64,000 bases of DNA, taken from positions 124,001-188,000 of the forward strand of contig JAUSND010000019.1 in assembly GCA_030646295.1 (NCBI GenBank). The letters are read 5' to 3'. The DNA is from Moraxellaceae bacterium. GTDB lineage: Bacteria > Pseudomonadota > Gammaproteobacteria > Pseudomonadales > Moraxellaceae. The first letter of the stretch is position 1. Each line of letters begins with the position of its first letter. Under the pieces are notes generated by a model. It made no database searches and was not told the DNA's origin. It saw only the letters and a program-made list of their open reading frames with translations. Below, in pieces: positions 52,205-60,380 of this stretch. The translations under genes and the position numbers were made by a program.

Positions 52205-53143
52205 ATGATGAAGCGCATTCTGGTGGTGGCGGCGGTCATTCGTCGCGAGGGCCGCATCCTGATTGCTGAACGCGCAGCGCACCTGCATCAGGGTGGCTTG
52301 TGGGAATTTCCCGGCGGCAAGGTCGAACCGGGTGAGTCGGTTGAGGTGGCGCTGGTGCGTGAGCTTCAGGAAGAGCTGGGCATCACGGCCCGCTCCTTCG
52401 CGCCGCTGATCCGGATTGCCCATGATTATCCCGACAAGTCTGTCTGTCTGGATGTATGGGATGTCACGGCATTTGAGGGCGAGCCTGTCGGGCAGGAAGG
52501 GCAGCCGATCTGCTGGGTCGCGCCGGATGAGTTGTCCGGGTTTGCATTTCCTGCCGCCAATCATGCCATCGTGACGGCGGCCCGCTTGCCGGACCGCTAC
52601 CTGATGACGCCGGATGATCTGACGCCTGCGTTGCGTCGGGACTGGCTTGCTGCACGACTTGCATGCGGTGCCAGACTGGTCGTGTTCCGTGCGCCATCGT
52701 TGTCACTGCAGGCCTACCGCACCGAGGCGGCCGGGTTGCTGCGGCAATGTCATGCCGCCGGTGCCCGCCTCATGCTGCATGGTGATCCTGCCGTGCTGGT
52801 GGGGATTGCAGCGGATGGGCTGCATTTACCGGCGCGCTATCTCTCCCTCCTGGAAAAGCGCCCCGTGCCTTCTGATGTTTTCCTGGCCGTTTCCACGCAT
52901 GGCAGGGACGAACTGGTGCAGGCAGAAAGGCTGGGTGCGGATTTTGTCACCCTGAGCCCGGTGGCTGAGACGGCCAGTCATCCTGATGCTGCACCGCTGG
53001 GATGGGGGCAATTTGCCGAGCTGGTTGAATGTGCGACCGTCCCGGTGTTTGCGCTGGGTGGCATGCGTGATGGTGATGCCGTGCTTGCCAGGAAGTGTGG
53101 CGCGCAGGGTGTGGCCGGGATTCGGGGACTGTTCGCCGGCTGA
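52205..53143 (+). CDS. Nudix hydrolase fused to a ThiE-like domain (MutT-type)
   Basis: Two-domain protein. Residues about 1-135 form a MutT-like Nudix hydrolase with the complete box GGKVEPGESVEVALVRELQEELG, expected to hydrolyse 8-oxo-dGTP or similar nucleotides. Residues about 145-312 resemble thiamine-phosphate synthase (LGADFVTLSPVAETASHP, ALGGMRDGDA). The same fusion follows argJ in Pseudomonas. The ThiE half lacks the easily recognised full active-site set, so its catalytic activity is doubtful. GTG/ATG/ATG codons at 52202, 52205 and 52208 are all possible starts. Confidence 0.9.
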   Translation: MMKRILVVAAVIRREGRILIAERAAHLHQGGLWEFPGGKVEPGESVEVALVRELQEELGITARSFAPLIRIAHDYPDKSVCLDVWDVTAFEGEPVGQEGQPICWVAPDELSGFAFPAANHAIVTAARLPDRYLMTPDDLTPALRRDWLAARLACGARLVVFRAPSLSLQAYRTEAAGLLRQCHAAGARLMLHGDPAVLVGIAADGLHLPARYLSLLEKRPVPSDVFLAVSTHGRDELVQAERLGADFVTLSPVAETASHPDAAPLGWGQFAELVECATVPVFALGGMRDGDAVLARKCGAQGVAGIRGLFAG

Positions 53144-53144
53144 C

Positions 53145-53357
53145 TTACTCGTCGTCCTGTGGTGGCAGGGGATCGCCGGGGATGCGGTGCGATTCGGTTG
53201 CCCAGGCACCCAGGTCAATCAGCTTGCAGCGCTCGCTGCAAAAGGGACGTGCAGGATTGTCGGTGGCCCAGCGCGCGGGCTGACCGCAGCGCGGGCATGG
53301 CAAGGTGCTGACTGCCGGACTTGCTGAGTCTGTCCTGCCTGATTCAGGCTTGTTCAC
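53145..53357 (-). CDS. yacG: DNA gyrase inhibitor YacG
   Basis: Small zinc protein that in E. coli binds GyrB and inhibits gyrase. The 70-aa product has the zinc site CPRCG...FCSERC with two CxxC-type pairs, then [16 protein letters not shown], the family core. The start is a GTG at 53357 preceded by GGAG (TGGAGATGGCAC); it overlaps the coaE 3' end by 14 bp. The longer in-frame extension inside coaE has no family match. It is convergent with the Nudix gene, one base away. Confidence 0.9.
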   Translation of the reverse strand: MNKPESGRTDSASPAVSTLPCPRCGQPARWATDNPARPFCSERCKLIDLGAWATESHRIPGDPLPPQDDE

Positions 53358-53946
53358 GTGCCATCTCCAGATACTGTGCGTGCAGCGCTTCAATCGCTGC
53401 ATAAAGATGCTCAGGCTGCCCATCGTTAATGATGACATCGTCGGCCAGTTCCCGGCGTTTTTCCCGGCTCATTTGCACAGCCATGATGGCGTCAATCTGC
53501 TCGGTACTGACGCCATCACGGCTGGCGGCGCGAGTGCGCTGCAATGCCTCGGGCACATCAATCAGTACGGTGCGCCTGGCAAAGCGATGCTGGCTGCTTT
53601 CAAACAACAGGGGTGAAACGAGGATGGTGTAGGGCGAGGTGCTGACGGCCAGTTGGCGGGCAATTTCTTCGCCAATGCGTGGGTGTGTGATGCGCTCCAG
53701 CTCCTTGCGTGCGGCCGGGTCGGCAAACACGATTTCACGCAGGCGGGCACGATTGAGTGAACCATCGGCCTGAAGCATGTCCTTGCCGAAGTGGCTGGCA
53801 ATTTCCTGCAGCGCGGGCTTGCCTGGCTCCACAATGATGCGGGAGGCAAGATCGGCATCAACAATCGTGATGCCAAGGCGGGCAAAGTGATCTGTCGCCA
53901 TGGTCTTGCCACTGCCGATGCCGCCGGTCAGACCGATTACCAGCAT
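53344..53946 (-). CDS. coaE: Dephospho-CoA kinase CoaE
   Basis: Last step of coenzyme A synthesis: phosphorylates dephospho-CoA. The 200-aa protein has P-loop [11 protein letters not shown] (about 5-15), the conserved DADLASR (about 31-37) and the lid region [12 protein letters not shown]. It lies between pilD and yacG, the usual gammaproteobacterial order, two bases after the pilD stop. Confidence 0.96.
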   Translation of the reverse strand: MLVIGLTGGIGSGKTMATDHFARLGITIVDADLASRIIVEPGKPALQEIASHFGKDMLQADGSLNRARLREIVFADPAARKELERITHPRIGEEIARQLAVSTSPYTILVSPLLFESSQHRFARRTVLIDVPEALQRTRAASRDGVSTEQIDAIMAVQMSREKRRELADDVIINDGQPEHLYAAIEALHAQYLEMAREQA

Positions 53947-53948
53947 GG

Positions 53949-54803
53949 TTACCCCAGATACCAGTGCAGCAGGGGCTGACCCCAGAGCAGGGCAACAAAG
54001 CCGGCGATGGCAATGTAAGGGCCGAAGGCAAAAGGTGCGCTTTCCTTGCGAATGGCCAGATAGGCCACGCCAATCACTGCACCGACAACAGAGGAGAGTA
54101 ATAAAACCAGGGGAACCATGGTCCAGCCCAGCCAGGCACCGAGTGCCGCCAGCAACTTGAAGTCACCAAAGCCCATGCCTTCCTTGCCGGTGACCAGCTT
54201 GAACAGCCAGTACACGGACCAGAGCACCAGATAACCTGCCATTGCACCAATGACGGCCTGCTGCAGCGGAACAAACACGCCACTCATGTTGACCAGCAGC
54301 CCCGCCCAGAGCAGTGGCAGCGTGATGTCGTCCGGCAGCAGCTGGGTGTCGAAATCAATCATGGTCAGGCTGATGAGCGCCCACGTCATGGGCAGGGCCA
54401 CCAGTGTTTTGACGGTCGGGCCAAGCATCATGAAAACGAGCAGTGAGAGCAGGGCGGTGGCCAGCTCCACCAGCGGATAGCGCGGGCTTATCGGGCTTTT
54501 GCAGGAAGAGCAGCGTCCTTTCAGTACCAGCCAGCTGACCAGCGGGATGTTTTCCAGGGCTGTGATCTGGTGCCCACACGTCGGGCAGCGTGAGCGCGGC
54601 ACCATCAGGTTGAATTTTTCGGGTGGTGCCGCAATCGTCTCGGCGCCATCAGCAAGCAGCTCTGTTGCTTCCTGCCGCCATTGCCGCTCCATCATCAGGG
54701 GCAGGCGATGGATGACGACATTAAGGAAGCTGCCCACACAGAGGCCGACCAGAAAAACATAACCCCCTGCAAGCAGGGGGTTTTGTGCAAGCAAATCAAG
54801 CAT
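53949..54803 (-). CDS. pilD: Prepilin peptidase / N-methyltransferase PilD
   Basis: Inner-membrane aspartic peptidase that cleaves and N-methylates type IV prepilins and related type II secretion pseudopilins. The 284-aa protein has the cytoplasmic zinc loop with Cys73, Cys76, Cys98 and Cys101, and the catalytic aspartates Asp150 (LTMIDFD) and Asp214 (GMGFGDFKLL). It is bifunctional, with the methylase domain intact. Its ATG overlaps the pilC stop by one base. Substrate PilA is encoded in this window. Confidence 0.97.
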   Translation of the reverse strand: MLDLLAQNPLLAGGYVFLVGLCVGSFLNVVIHRLPLMMERQWRQEATELLADGAETIAAPPEKFNLMVPRSRCPTCGHQITALENIPLVSWLVLKGRCSSCKSPISPRYPLVELATALLSLLVFMMLGPTVKTLVALPMTWALISLTMIDFDTQLLPDDITLPLLWAGLLVNMSGVFVPLQQAVIGAMAGYLVLWSVYWLFKLVTGKEGMGFGDFKLLAALGAWLGWTMVPLVLLLSSVVGAVIGVAYLAIRKESAPFAFGPYIAIAGFVALLWGQPLLHWYLG

Positions 54804-56029
54804 CAGACCACGGAACCCAGCTGGAAGATTGGCAGGTACATGGCAATAATGAGGCCGCCAACCAATACGCCAAGTACGGCCATGATCAGGGGTTCCATCA
54901 TGGCGGTGAGGCCATCAACGGCATTATCCACTTCCTGCTCGAAGTGAGTGGCCACCTTTTCCAGCATGTCATCCAGTGCACCGGACTCTTCCCCGATGGA
55001 CACCATCTGCAGGGCCATGGAGGGGAAAATGCCAGCCTGGCGCATGGAGAAGCCTAACTGCTGGCCGGTTGCCACATCATCACGGATGCGCAGGATGGCA
55101 TTGCGGTACACCACATTGCCGGACGCGCCGGCACAGGATACGAGAGCATCAATCAGGGGCACGCCGGCGGCAAACGTGGTGGACAGCGTGCGAGCAAAGC
55201 GGGCTACTGTCGACTTGTAGGTCAGGTCGCCGACAATGGGCAGTTTGAGCATTACACGATCAAGCCAGTTCCGGAAGGCTTCGCTGCGCTTTTTGGCCTC
55301 GGCAAAACCCACGAAAAAGCCGCCAGCAATGATAAGGAAAAAGAACCAGTTCTTTTGCAGCCCTTCGGAGAGCCCGATCACAAACAGGGTAAAGGCGGGC
55401 AACTCAGCCCCGAAGCCTTCAAACAGGTCCTGGAAGACGGGAACTACCTTCATCAGCAGGATGACGGTCACGATGGCCGCCACCACCACCACGGTGGCCG
55501 GATATTTCATGGCCTTCTTGATCTTCATCTTGAGCAGTTCGCTTTTTTCCTTGTACTGCGCCACGCGGTCGAGCATGGTTTCCAGCGCACCGGCCTGCTC
55601 GCCCGAGTGAACCAGACTGCAAAACAGCTCATCAAAAATCAGCGGGTATTTGCGCAGGGACTGGGCAAAGCTGTTGCCGCCCTCTACCTCTGTTTTGATC
55701 CCCAGAACCACTTCCTTCATGGCGGGGTTATCCAGACCGTCAGCCACAATCTCGAAGGACTGTACCAGCGGTACACCAGCTTTCATCATGGTGGCCAGCT
55801 GGCGCGTGAAAATGGCCACGTCCATGGGCGAGATTTTTTTCTTGCGCAGGCCGCCCAGCAAGTCGCCTCGCTTCTTGTAGACCTTGCTTGCATTGATGCC
55901 CTGCTTGCGCAACTGGGCCTTGGCAAGCGCCATGTTCTTGCCGTTGACTTCGCCCTGCACCTTCTGGCCGCGCCGGTCGGTGCCTTCGTACACAAAGGTG
56001 AGAATCTGTTCTGCTGTCTTGGCCGCCAT
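54803..56029 (-). CDS. pilC: Type IV pilus inner-membrane platform protein PilC
   Basis: Polytopic platform protein that couples the PilB and PilT motors to pilin insertion. The 408-aa protein has two GspF-type domains (about 70-195 and 275-400) and three or four transmembrane segments (around 175-205, 220-240, 380-400). The conserved FTRQLATMMKAGVPLVQSFE (about 70-89) and QMVSIGEESGALDDML are visible. It follows pilB by 49 bp and overlaps pilD. Confidence 0.96.
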   Translation of the reverse strand: MAAKTAEQILTFVYEGTDRRGQKVQGEVNGKNMALAKAQLRKQGINASKVYKKRGDLLGGLRKKKISPMDVAIFTRQLATMMKAGVPLVQSFEIVADGLDNPAMKEVVLGIKTEVEGGNSFAQSLRKYPLIFDELFCSLVHSGEQAGALETMLDRVAQYKEKSELLKMKIKKAMKYPATVVVVAAIVTVILLMKVVPVFQDLFEGFGAELPAFTLFVIGLSEGLQKNWFFFLIIAGGFFVGFAEAKKRSEAFRNWLDRVMLKLPIVGDLTYKSTVARFARTLSTTFAAGVPLIDALVSCAGASGNVVYRNAILRIRDDVATGQQLGFSMRQAGIFPSMALQMVSIGEESGALDDMLEKVATHFEQEVDNAVDGLTAMMEPLIMAVLGVLVGGLIIAMYLPIFQLGSVV

Positions 56030-56078
56030 GTTGATTTTCTTCTTGTCCGTTAAACAGATAGTCCGTTATTTGCTGCCA

Positions 56079-57794
56079 CTATTCACTGGTGATGCGATTG
56101 ATTTCCTGCAGGCTGGAGACGCCCTGCATGACCTTCACCAGACCGGAGCGGCGCAGGTCCGGGTAACCCTCGGCGCGCGCCTGATCGGCAATGGCGATGG
56201 AATTGCCTTCTTCCATGATGATGCGGGCAATTGCCGGCGACACCTTCATTACTTCATATACCCCAACTCGGCCCTTGTAGCCATCCCGGCACTGATCACA
56301 ACCGACCGGCTCGTAGATGGTGAAGCCGGTGGCCAGATCGGCCTCGGTAAAGCCCATTTCCAGCAGGCTGGGCTTGGGGATGTCAACGGCGCGCTTGCAG
56401 TGGCTGCAAAGGCGTCGGCCCAGACGCTGGGCAATCACCAGATTGACCGATGTGGCAATGTTAAACGAAGGCACACCCATGTTCCGCAAACGGGTTAGCG
56501 TTTCTGGGGCGGAGTTGGTGTGCAGGGTGGATAACACCATGTGACCTGTCTGGGCGGCTTTTACCGCAATTTCAGCGGTTTCCAGGTCTCGGATTTCCCC
56601 CACCATGATGATGTCGGGATCCTGACGCAGGAATGCTTTCAGTGCGGCGGCGAAGGTCAACCCCACCTTGACGTTGACGTTGACCTGATTGATGCCTTCC
56701 AGATTGATTTCCACGGGGTCTTCCGCAGTGGAAATATTGGTTTCTTCCGTGTTCAGGATGTTCAGGCCGGTATAGAGCGACACGGTCTTGCCCGAGCCGG
56801 TAGGGCCGGTAATCAGCAGCATGCCCTGCGGTTTTTCCAGGGCCGCCATGAACAGGGCCTTCTGGTCCGGCTCGTAGCCCAGCGCATCAATGCCCAGCAT
56901 GGCGCTGGAGGGGTCGAGGATACGCAAGCACAGCTTTTCGCCGAACAGGGTGGGCAGTGAGTTGACGCGAAAGTCGATGGCGCGACTTTTGGATATCTTG
57001 AGCTTGATACGGCCATCCTGGGGGACACGTCGCTCGGAGATGTCCATTTGCGACATGACCTTGAGGCGCGCTGCCATCTTGTTGGCCATGGCAATGGGGG
57101 GCTTGGCCACCTCGCGGAGAACGCCATCCGTGCGGTAGCGGATGCGGTAGGACTTTTCATAAGGTTCGAAGTGCAAGTCGGAAGCGCCAACCTTGATGGC
57201 GTCCAGCAGCATCTTGTTGATGTAGCGGACGATCGGGGCATCATCTTCGGCGTTGCCGGACGAGTCATCGCCTGCAGGCTGCTCGTCACCTCCGGAGATG
57301 TCGATATCATCCAGATCGGCGTCCAGCCCCTGCATGGAGGAGTTGCTCTTGCCTTCGAGAATTCTTTCGATCAGCTTCTGGAGCTTGTCGTCTTCAACGA
57401 CTACCGTTTCGACGTTGCAACCGGTGTTGAAGCGGAATGCATCGACGGCATCGATTCGCGTAGGGTCGCTGATGGCCAGAAACAGGCGGTTGCCACGTTT
57501 GAAAATGGGGACGGCATTGAACTGGCGAATCAGTTTTTCGTTCAGCTGTGCCTGGGGGATGGACTCAGGGTCCAGGCAGTCCAGATCCAGCAGCGGATCG
57601 CCAAACTCGGCGGCTACAACGGTTGCCAGAATGGACGGCTTGACGACCTTGTTCAGGGCCAGATAGCTGATAAAGGGGGTTTGTTCTTTCTGGGCGCCCT
57701 GCCAGGCTTGTGCAGCAGCTGCCTCGGTAAGGATTCCCTGCTGAATCAGCTGACGGGCAAGACCGCCGAGATTGGGAGTTGCAGTGGCCGACAT
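56079..57794 (-). CDS. pilB: Type IV pilus extension ATPase PilB
   Basis: Hexameric ATPase powering pilus assembly. The 571-aa protein has the MshEN-type N-terminal domain (about 10-150), Walker A GPTGSGKT (330-337), Walker B VGEIRDLETAEIA and a C-terminal tetracysteine zinc motif (CSHCKR and CDQCRDG). It is on the same strand as pilA and downstream of it, in the pilABCD order; in P. aeruginosa pilA is divergent from pilBCD. Confidence 0.97.
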   Translation of the reverse strand: MSATATPNLGGLARQLIQQGILTEAAAAQAWQGAQKEQTPFISYLALNKVVKPSILATVVAAEFGDPLLDLDCLDPESIPQAQLNEKLIRQFNAVPIFKRGNRLFLAISDPTRIDAVDAFRFNTGCNVETVVVEDDKLQKLIERILEGKSNSSMQGLDADLDDIDISGGDEQPAGDDSSGNAEDDAPIVRYINKMLLDAIKVGASDLHFEPYEKSYRIRYRTDGVLREVAKPPIAMANKMAARLKVMSQMDISERRVPQDGRIKLKISKSRAIDFRVNSLPTLFGEKLCLRILDPSSAMLGIDALGYEPDQKALFMAALEKPQGMLLITGPTGSGKTVSLYTGLNILNTEETNISTAEDPVEINLEGINQVNVNVKVGLTFAAALKAFLRQDPDIIMVGEIRDLETAEIAVKAAQTGHMVLSTLHTNSAPETLTRLRNMGVPSFNIATSVNLVIAQRLGRRLCSHCKRAVDIPKPSLLEMGFTEADLATGFTIYEPVGCDQCRDGYKGRVGVYEVMKVSPAIARIIMEEGNSIAIADQARAEGYPDLRRSGLVKVMQGVSSLQEINRITSE

Positions 57795-57903
57795 GTCCTG
57801 AATTCTCGTTATATGACGTATGTGCCTGATGATAGAGACTTTATGCGAGACGAGGGGCAGGGTCTAGTCCCTAATTACCATGTCGTGCAGGAAGATGATA
57901 CCC

Positions 57904-57936
57904 AAAAAAAAGCCGCCCCGGAGGGCGGCTTTTTTT
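57904..57936 (-). terminator. Terminator after pilA
   Basis: Read on the minus strand, an A-rich arm and GCCGCCC pair with GGGCGGC and end in eight T residues, 18 bp after the pilA stop. The symmetrical T-run on the plus strand would also allow action there. It would insulate the strongly transcribed pilA from pilB. Confidence 0.92.
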
Positions 57937-57954
57937 ACGCTAGCTCAGAGTGTA

Positions 57955-58452
57955 TTACTTGCACTCGGAAGGAGCATAACGGGCCAGCAGGGTACCTGCA
58001 ACATAAGGCAAGCCACGACTGCTGGCGGTGCTGAAGGCTGCCGAAGCACAAGCCCAGTCAATGTTACCGGTCAGGCCGGAAACCAGGGCGGCGCCACCAA
58101 TCGACGGGGTCAGAACGATGGTCTGACCAGCGGCCTGTGGCAGGTTTACGCCATCAAAGGTGATCTGGATTTGACCGTTGGTGCCGTCAATAAGCATGCC
58201 GGAGATGTACTTGGTCGGCACAAAGTTGGCGTTCCAGTCGGTTGCGGCTGCACCGAGGCCAGTGATGTCACCGGAGAAGTAAGCTTCGGATACGGAGGTC
58301 TTGGCAGAAGAAGCCAGCACCAGACCTTCAGTTACCTTAGAGCGGACAGTGTAGTCCTGGTAAGCAGGGATGGCCACGGCGGCCAGAATGCCGATGATTG
58401 CCACAACGATCATCAGTTCGATCAGGGTAAAGCCCTTTTGCATCGTCTTCAT
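57955..58452 (-). CDS. pilA: Type IV pilin PilA
   Basis: Major pilin. The 165-aa prepilin has a 7-residue leader MKTMQKG cut by PilD before Phe8; the mature protein begins [16 protein letters not shown] with Glu at mature position 5. A C-terminal disulfide loop is bounded by Cys135 (DWAC) and Cys164 (SECK). The ATG at 58452 follows AGGAG by 7 nt; an internal ATG at 58443 is less likely. Expression is expected from the sigma-54 site upstream with PilR, whose gene is not here. Confidence 0.95.
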   Translation of the reverse strand: MKTMQKGFTLIELMIVVAIIGILAAVAIPAYQDYTVRSKVTEGLVLASSAKTSVSEAYFSGDITGLGAAATDWNANFVPTKYISGMLIDGTNGQIQITFDGVNLPQAAGQTIVLTPSIGGAALVSGLTGNIDWACASAAFSTASSRGLPYVAGTLLARYAPSECK

Positions 58453-58538
58453 GAAGTCTCTCCTCAGAGTCTTTTTTGCTTTTATCAAGCGGATACCAAC
58501 CTCAAGGCGGAAGCGCTACGAGGTGTTGTGAGGATTAA

Positions 58539-58554
58539 TGCAGAAGACGTGCCA
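58539..58554 (-). promoter_or_regulatory. Sigma-54 promoter of pilA
   Basis: The minus strand reads TGGCAC-GTCTT-CTGCA, with the invariant GG and GC separated by exactly 10 bp. It lies 87 bp before the pilA ATG. P. aeruginosa pilA is read by RpoN with PilR, and rpoN is present in this window. Confidence 0.8.
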
Positions 58555-58651
58555 ACTTGTCTAGTTCTATTTGGCGTAGTGAAAACCAATGTTTTTTGCG
58601 GGATGATTCACATCTTTCGTCGTGCTGAGTGCGGCGAGCCTGTATTGGTGG

Positions 58652-58666
58652 TGACAAAAATTGTCA
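58652..58666. promoter_or_regulatory. Candidate PilR-type enhancer upstream of pilA
   Basis: TGACAAAAATTGTCA is a 15-bp inverted repeat of TGTCA about 98 bp upstream of the -24 element, the distance range used by sigma-54 activators. TGTC-containing half sites resemble those reported for PilR in P. aeruginosa. Confidence 0.45.
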
Positions 58667-58803
58667 GATTATGTCCTTGTTTGGTTCGCATGATGATTCA
58701 TGTGGCATTGATAGGGATGTTGGCTAATGCAGTTGCGCCTGCCAATCTCTGTCCGTAGAATTCGCCCCCTGTTGTCGCGGGGAGCGTTCGTTTCCTGTCC
58801 TGT

Positions 58804-58879
58804 GCCGGTGTAGCTCAGTTGGTAGAGCAGCGCATTCGTAATGCGAAGGTCGTAGGTTCGACTCCTATCTCCGGCACCA
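58804..58879 (+). tRNA. tRNA-Thr(CGT)
   Basis: The cloverleaf is complete, with D arm GCTC-GAGC, anticodon loop TTCGTAA with anticodon CGT (reads ACG), T arm GTAGG-TTCGACT-CCTAT and encoded CCA. The acceptor stem has a T-T opposition at pair 6-67; the G27-A43 opposition at the anticodon stem is also found in E. coli thrW. It is on the opposite strand to pilA. In P. aeruginosa the pilA locus also borders tRNA-Thr. Confidence 0.95.
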
Positions 58880-58895
58880 TCTTCCAGATTATCGT

Positions 58896-60347
58896 TTACG
58901 GTTCCCATTTTTGGTATTGCCGCCGAATCTCCGGCTTTCCTTGTGCAGTCAGCCCCTGATTCCAGAAGCGTGGCATCAGATGCCCTCCATATGTCTGCCT
59001 GAACTCCTGTTGCTGTTCTGTCAGGTGTGGCATGTCTCTGGCCATGACCATCAGCAGCAGGGTGGCAGCGAGGGCGCCACCGGCGCGCCATGCAGTCTGC
59101 TCCATGGGTGATGCCTGGGCGGGGGGCACTTCTGGTGTATGCAGGGCCAGTAGCCAGCCTGCCAGAAGGCAAAGCCAGAGCTGGCTATAGGGCATCACGA
59201 TAATGCCATCGACCATGGACTGGACCAGTCCTGCCAGCAGGCATCCGGCGAGGCATAGGTACAGGATGCCGGCCGGAGTGGTCTGTGTGGATTGACTGCG
59301 CAGGCTCTTCCATATGCCTGTGGTGGCCTGCCAGAGCAGCCAGCTCAGGCCGAGCGCCGAAGGAATGCCCCATTCGGACATCCATTGCAGCAGCGCCTGA
59401 TGCGGATGGACTGCATTGCCGTTATTGGTAGTAGCGAAGTGCATGGGACCGGCACCCAGCCAGGGGTCTGCTTTTATCATTTGCCATGCCTGCAGCCAGA
59501 GACTGTCGCGCAGGCTCATTGAGGTGGTCATGCGGCTGCCGGGATGATTGCCAATTTCCAGGTTGAGCCAGCCGGGAATGATGTTGAACAGCAGCCAGAA
59601 AATTCCCAGGCCTGACAATGCGCCCAGTAATTGCCATTTTGCCCAGCGGCGTCCGGTGCTACTGGTGAGTGCCAGCAGCAACATTGCGGTTGCCATGGCC
59701 AGCCATGTTCCCCGTGTGCCGGAGGCAATGGCCAGCATCCACCATGATGCCAGCAGGAAAAAGGCGGGAATCCGGATGCGCTGCCGGAGGTGGGCATGAA
59801 GCATTGGCAATGCAAGGAGGGGTAGCGTGAGGGTGATGAACTGGCCGTAAAAGCGCAGGTTGGCAAAGCCGTCCATCAATCGCCAGAGATCAATCGTGTT
59901 GTCACCCCTGGCAAGGCTCAGGAGGTATGCAGTGCAGAACTGGAACAGTTTCAGGCTGCAGATCAGGGTGGTGCCAAGCACAAGTACGCTATCCAGGCCT
60001 GAGCCGTTGGTCCGGCGCAGGTGTCCGGTGGCCAGGATGAGGATCAGGCAGCCGGCCATCAGGGCCACTTCCGTCAGTCCCCAGACCGGCTGGCTGGAGA
60101 GTGCTGAAGAAAGCAGTCCGCCCAGTGTTACTGCTGAAAGAACACGTCGGCTCAGTCGGTCGAATGGCAAAGGTGCCCGGCTTGCCAGCAGATACACGGC
60201 AGCAGCGGTACACAGGAGGATTTCCCCGGCTCTTTGCCAGTCATGCCAGGACATGCCGGCAGGTCTAAGTGTAATGAGCAGCCAAAGACCATAGAAAAGA
60301 AACCCGGTCAGCCAGACTGCCAGCCGTGAGCCTGATGCGATGCTCAT
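58896..60347 (-). CDS. Wzy / O-antigen-ligase-like polytopic membrane protein
   Basis: Multi-spanning membrane protein of the Wzy_C/O-antigen ligase superfamily, which includes WaaL, the pilin oligosaccharyltransferases TfpO/PilO and PglL. The 483-aa product has about 11-12 hydrophobic segments and a large periplasmic loop (about 262-325). The loop holds HPHQALLQWMSEWG (His314/His316), the catalytic signature, and GTRGTWLA (209-216) lies just before it. Position by pilA suggests pilin glycosylation, although PilA ends SECK without a C-terminal Ser. A role as O-antigen ligase or polymerase is equally possible. Confidence 0.8.
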   Translation of the reverse strand: MSIASGSRLAVWLTGFLFYGLWLLITLRPAGMSWHDWQRAGEILLCTAAAVYLLASRAPLPFDRLSRRVLSAVTLGGLLSSALSSQPVWGLTEVALMAGCLILILATGHLRRTNGSGLDSVLVLGTTLICSLKLFQFCTAYLLSLARGDNTIDLWRLMDGFANLRFYGQFITLTLPLLALPMLHAHLRQRIRIPAFFLLASWWMLAIASGTRGTWLAMATAMLLLALTSSTGRRWAKWQLLGALSGLGIFWLLFNIIPGWLNLEIGNHPGSRMTTSMSLRDSLWLQAWQMIKADPWLGAGPMHFATTNNGNAVHPHQALLQWMSEWGIPSALGLSWLLWQATTGIWKSLRSQSTQTTPAGILYLCLAGCLLAGLVQSMVDGIIVMPYSQLWLCLLAGWLLALHTPEVPPAQASPMEQTAWRAGGALAATLLLMVMARDMPHLTEQQQEFRQTYGGHLMPRFWNQGLTAQGKPEIRRQYQKWEP

Positions 60348-60380
60348 GACGGGCGATCCAGCCGGCCACTCCGGTACAGC

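Noticed and set aside
58669..59172. A minus-strand frame covering the tRNA-Thr gene and the 3' end of the Wzy-like gene
   Set aside because: It crosses a tRNA gene and the end of another coding sequence and has no start signal.
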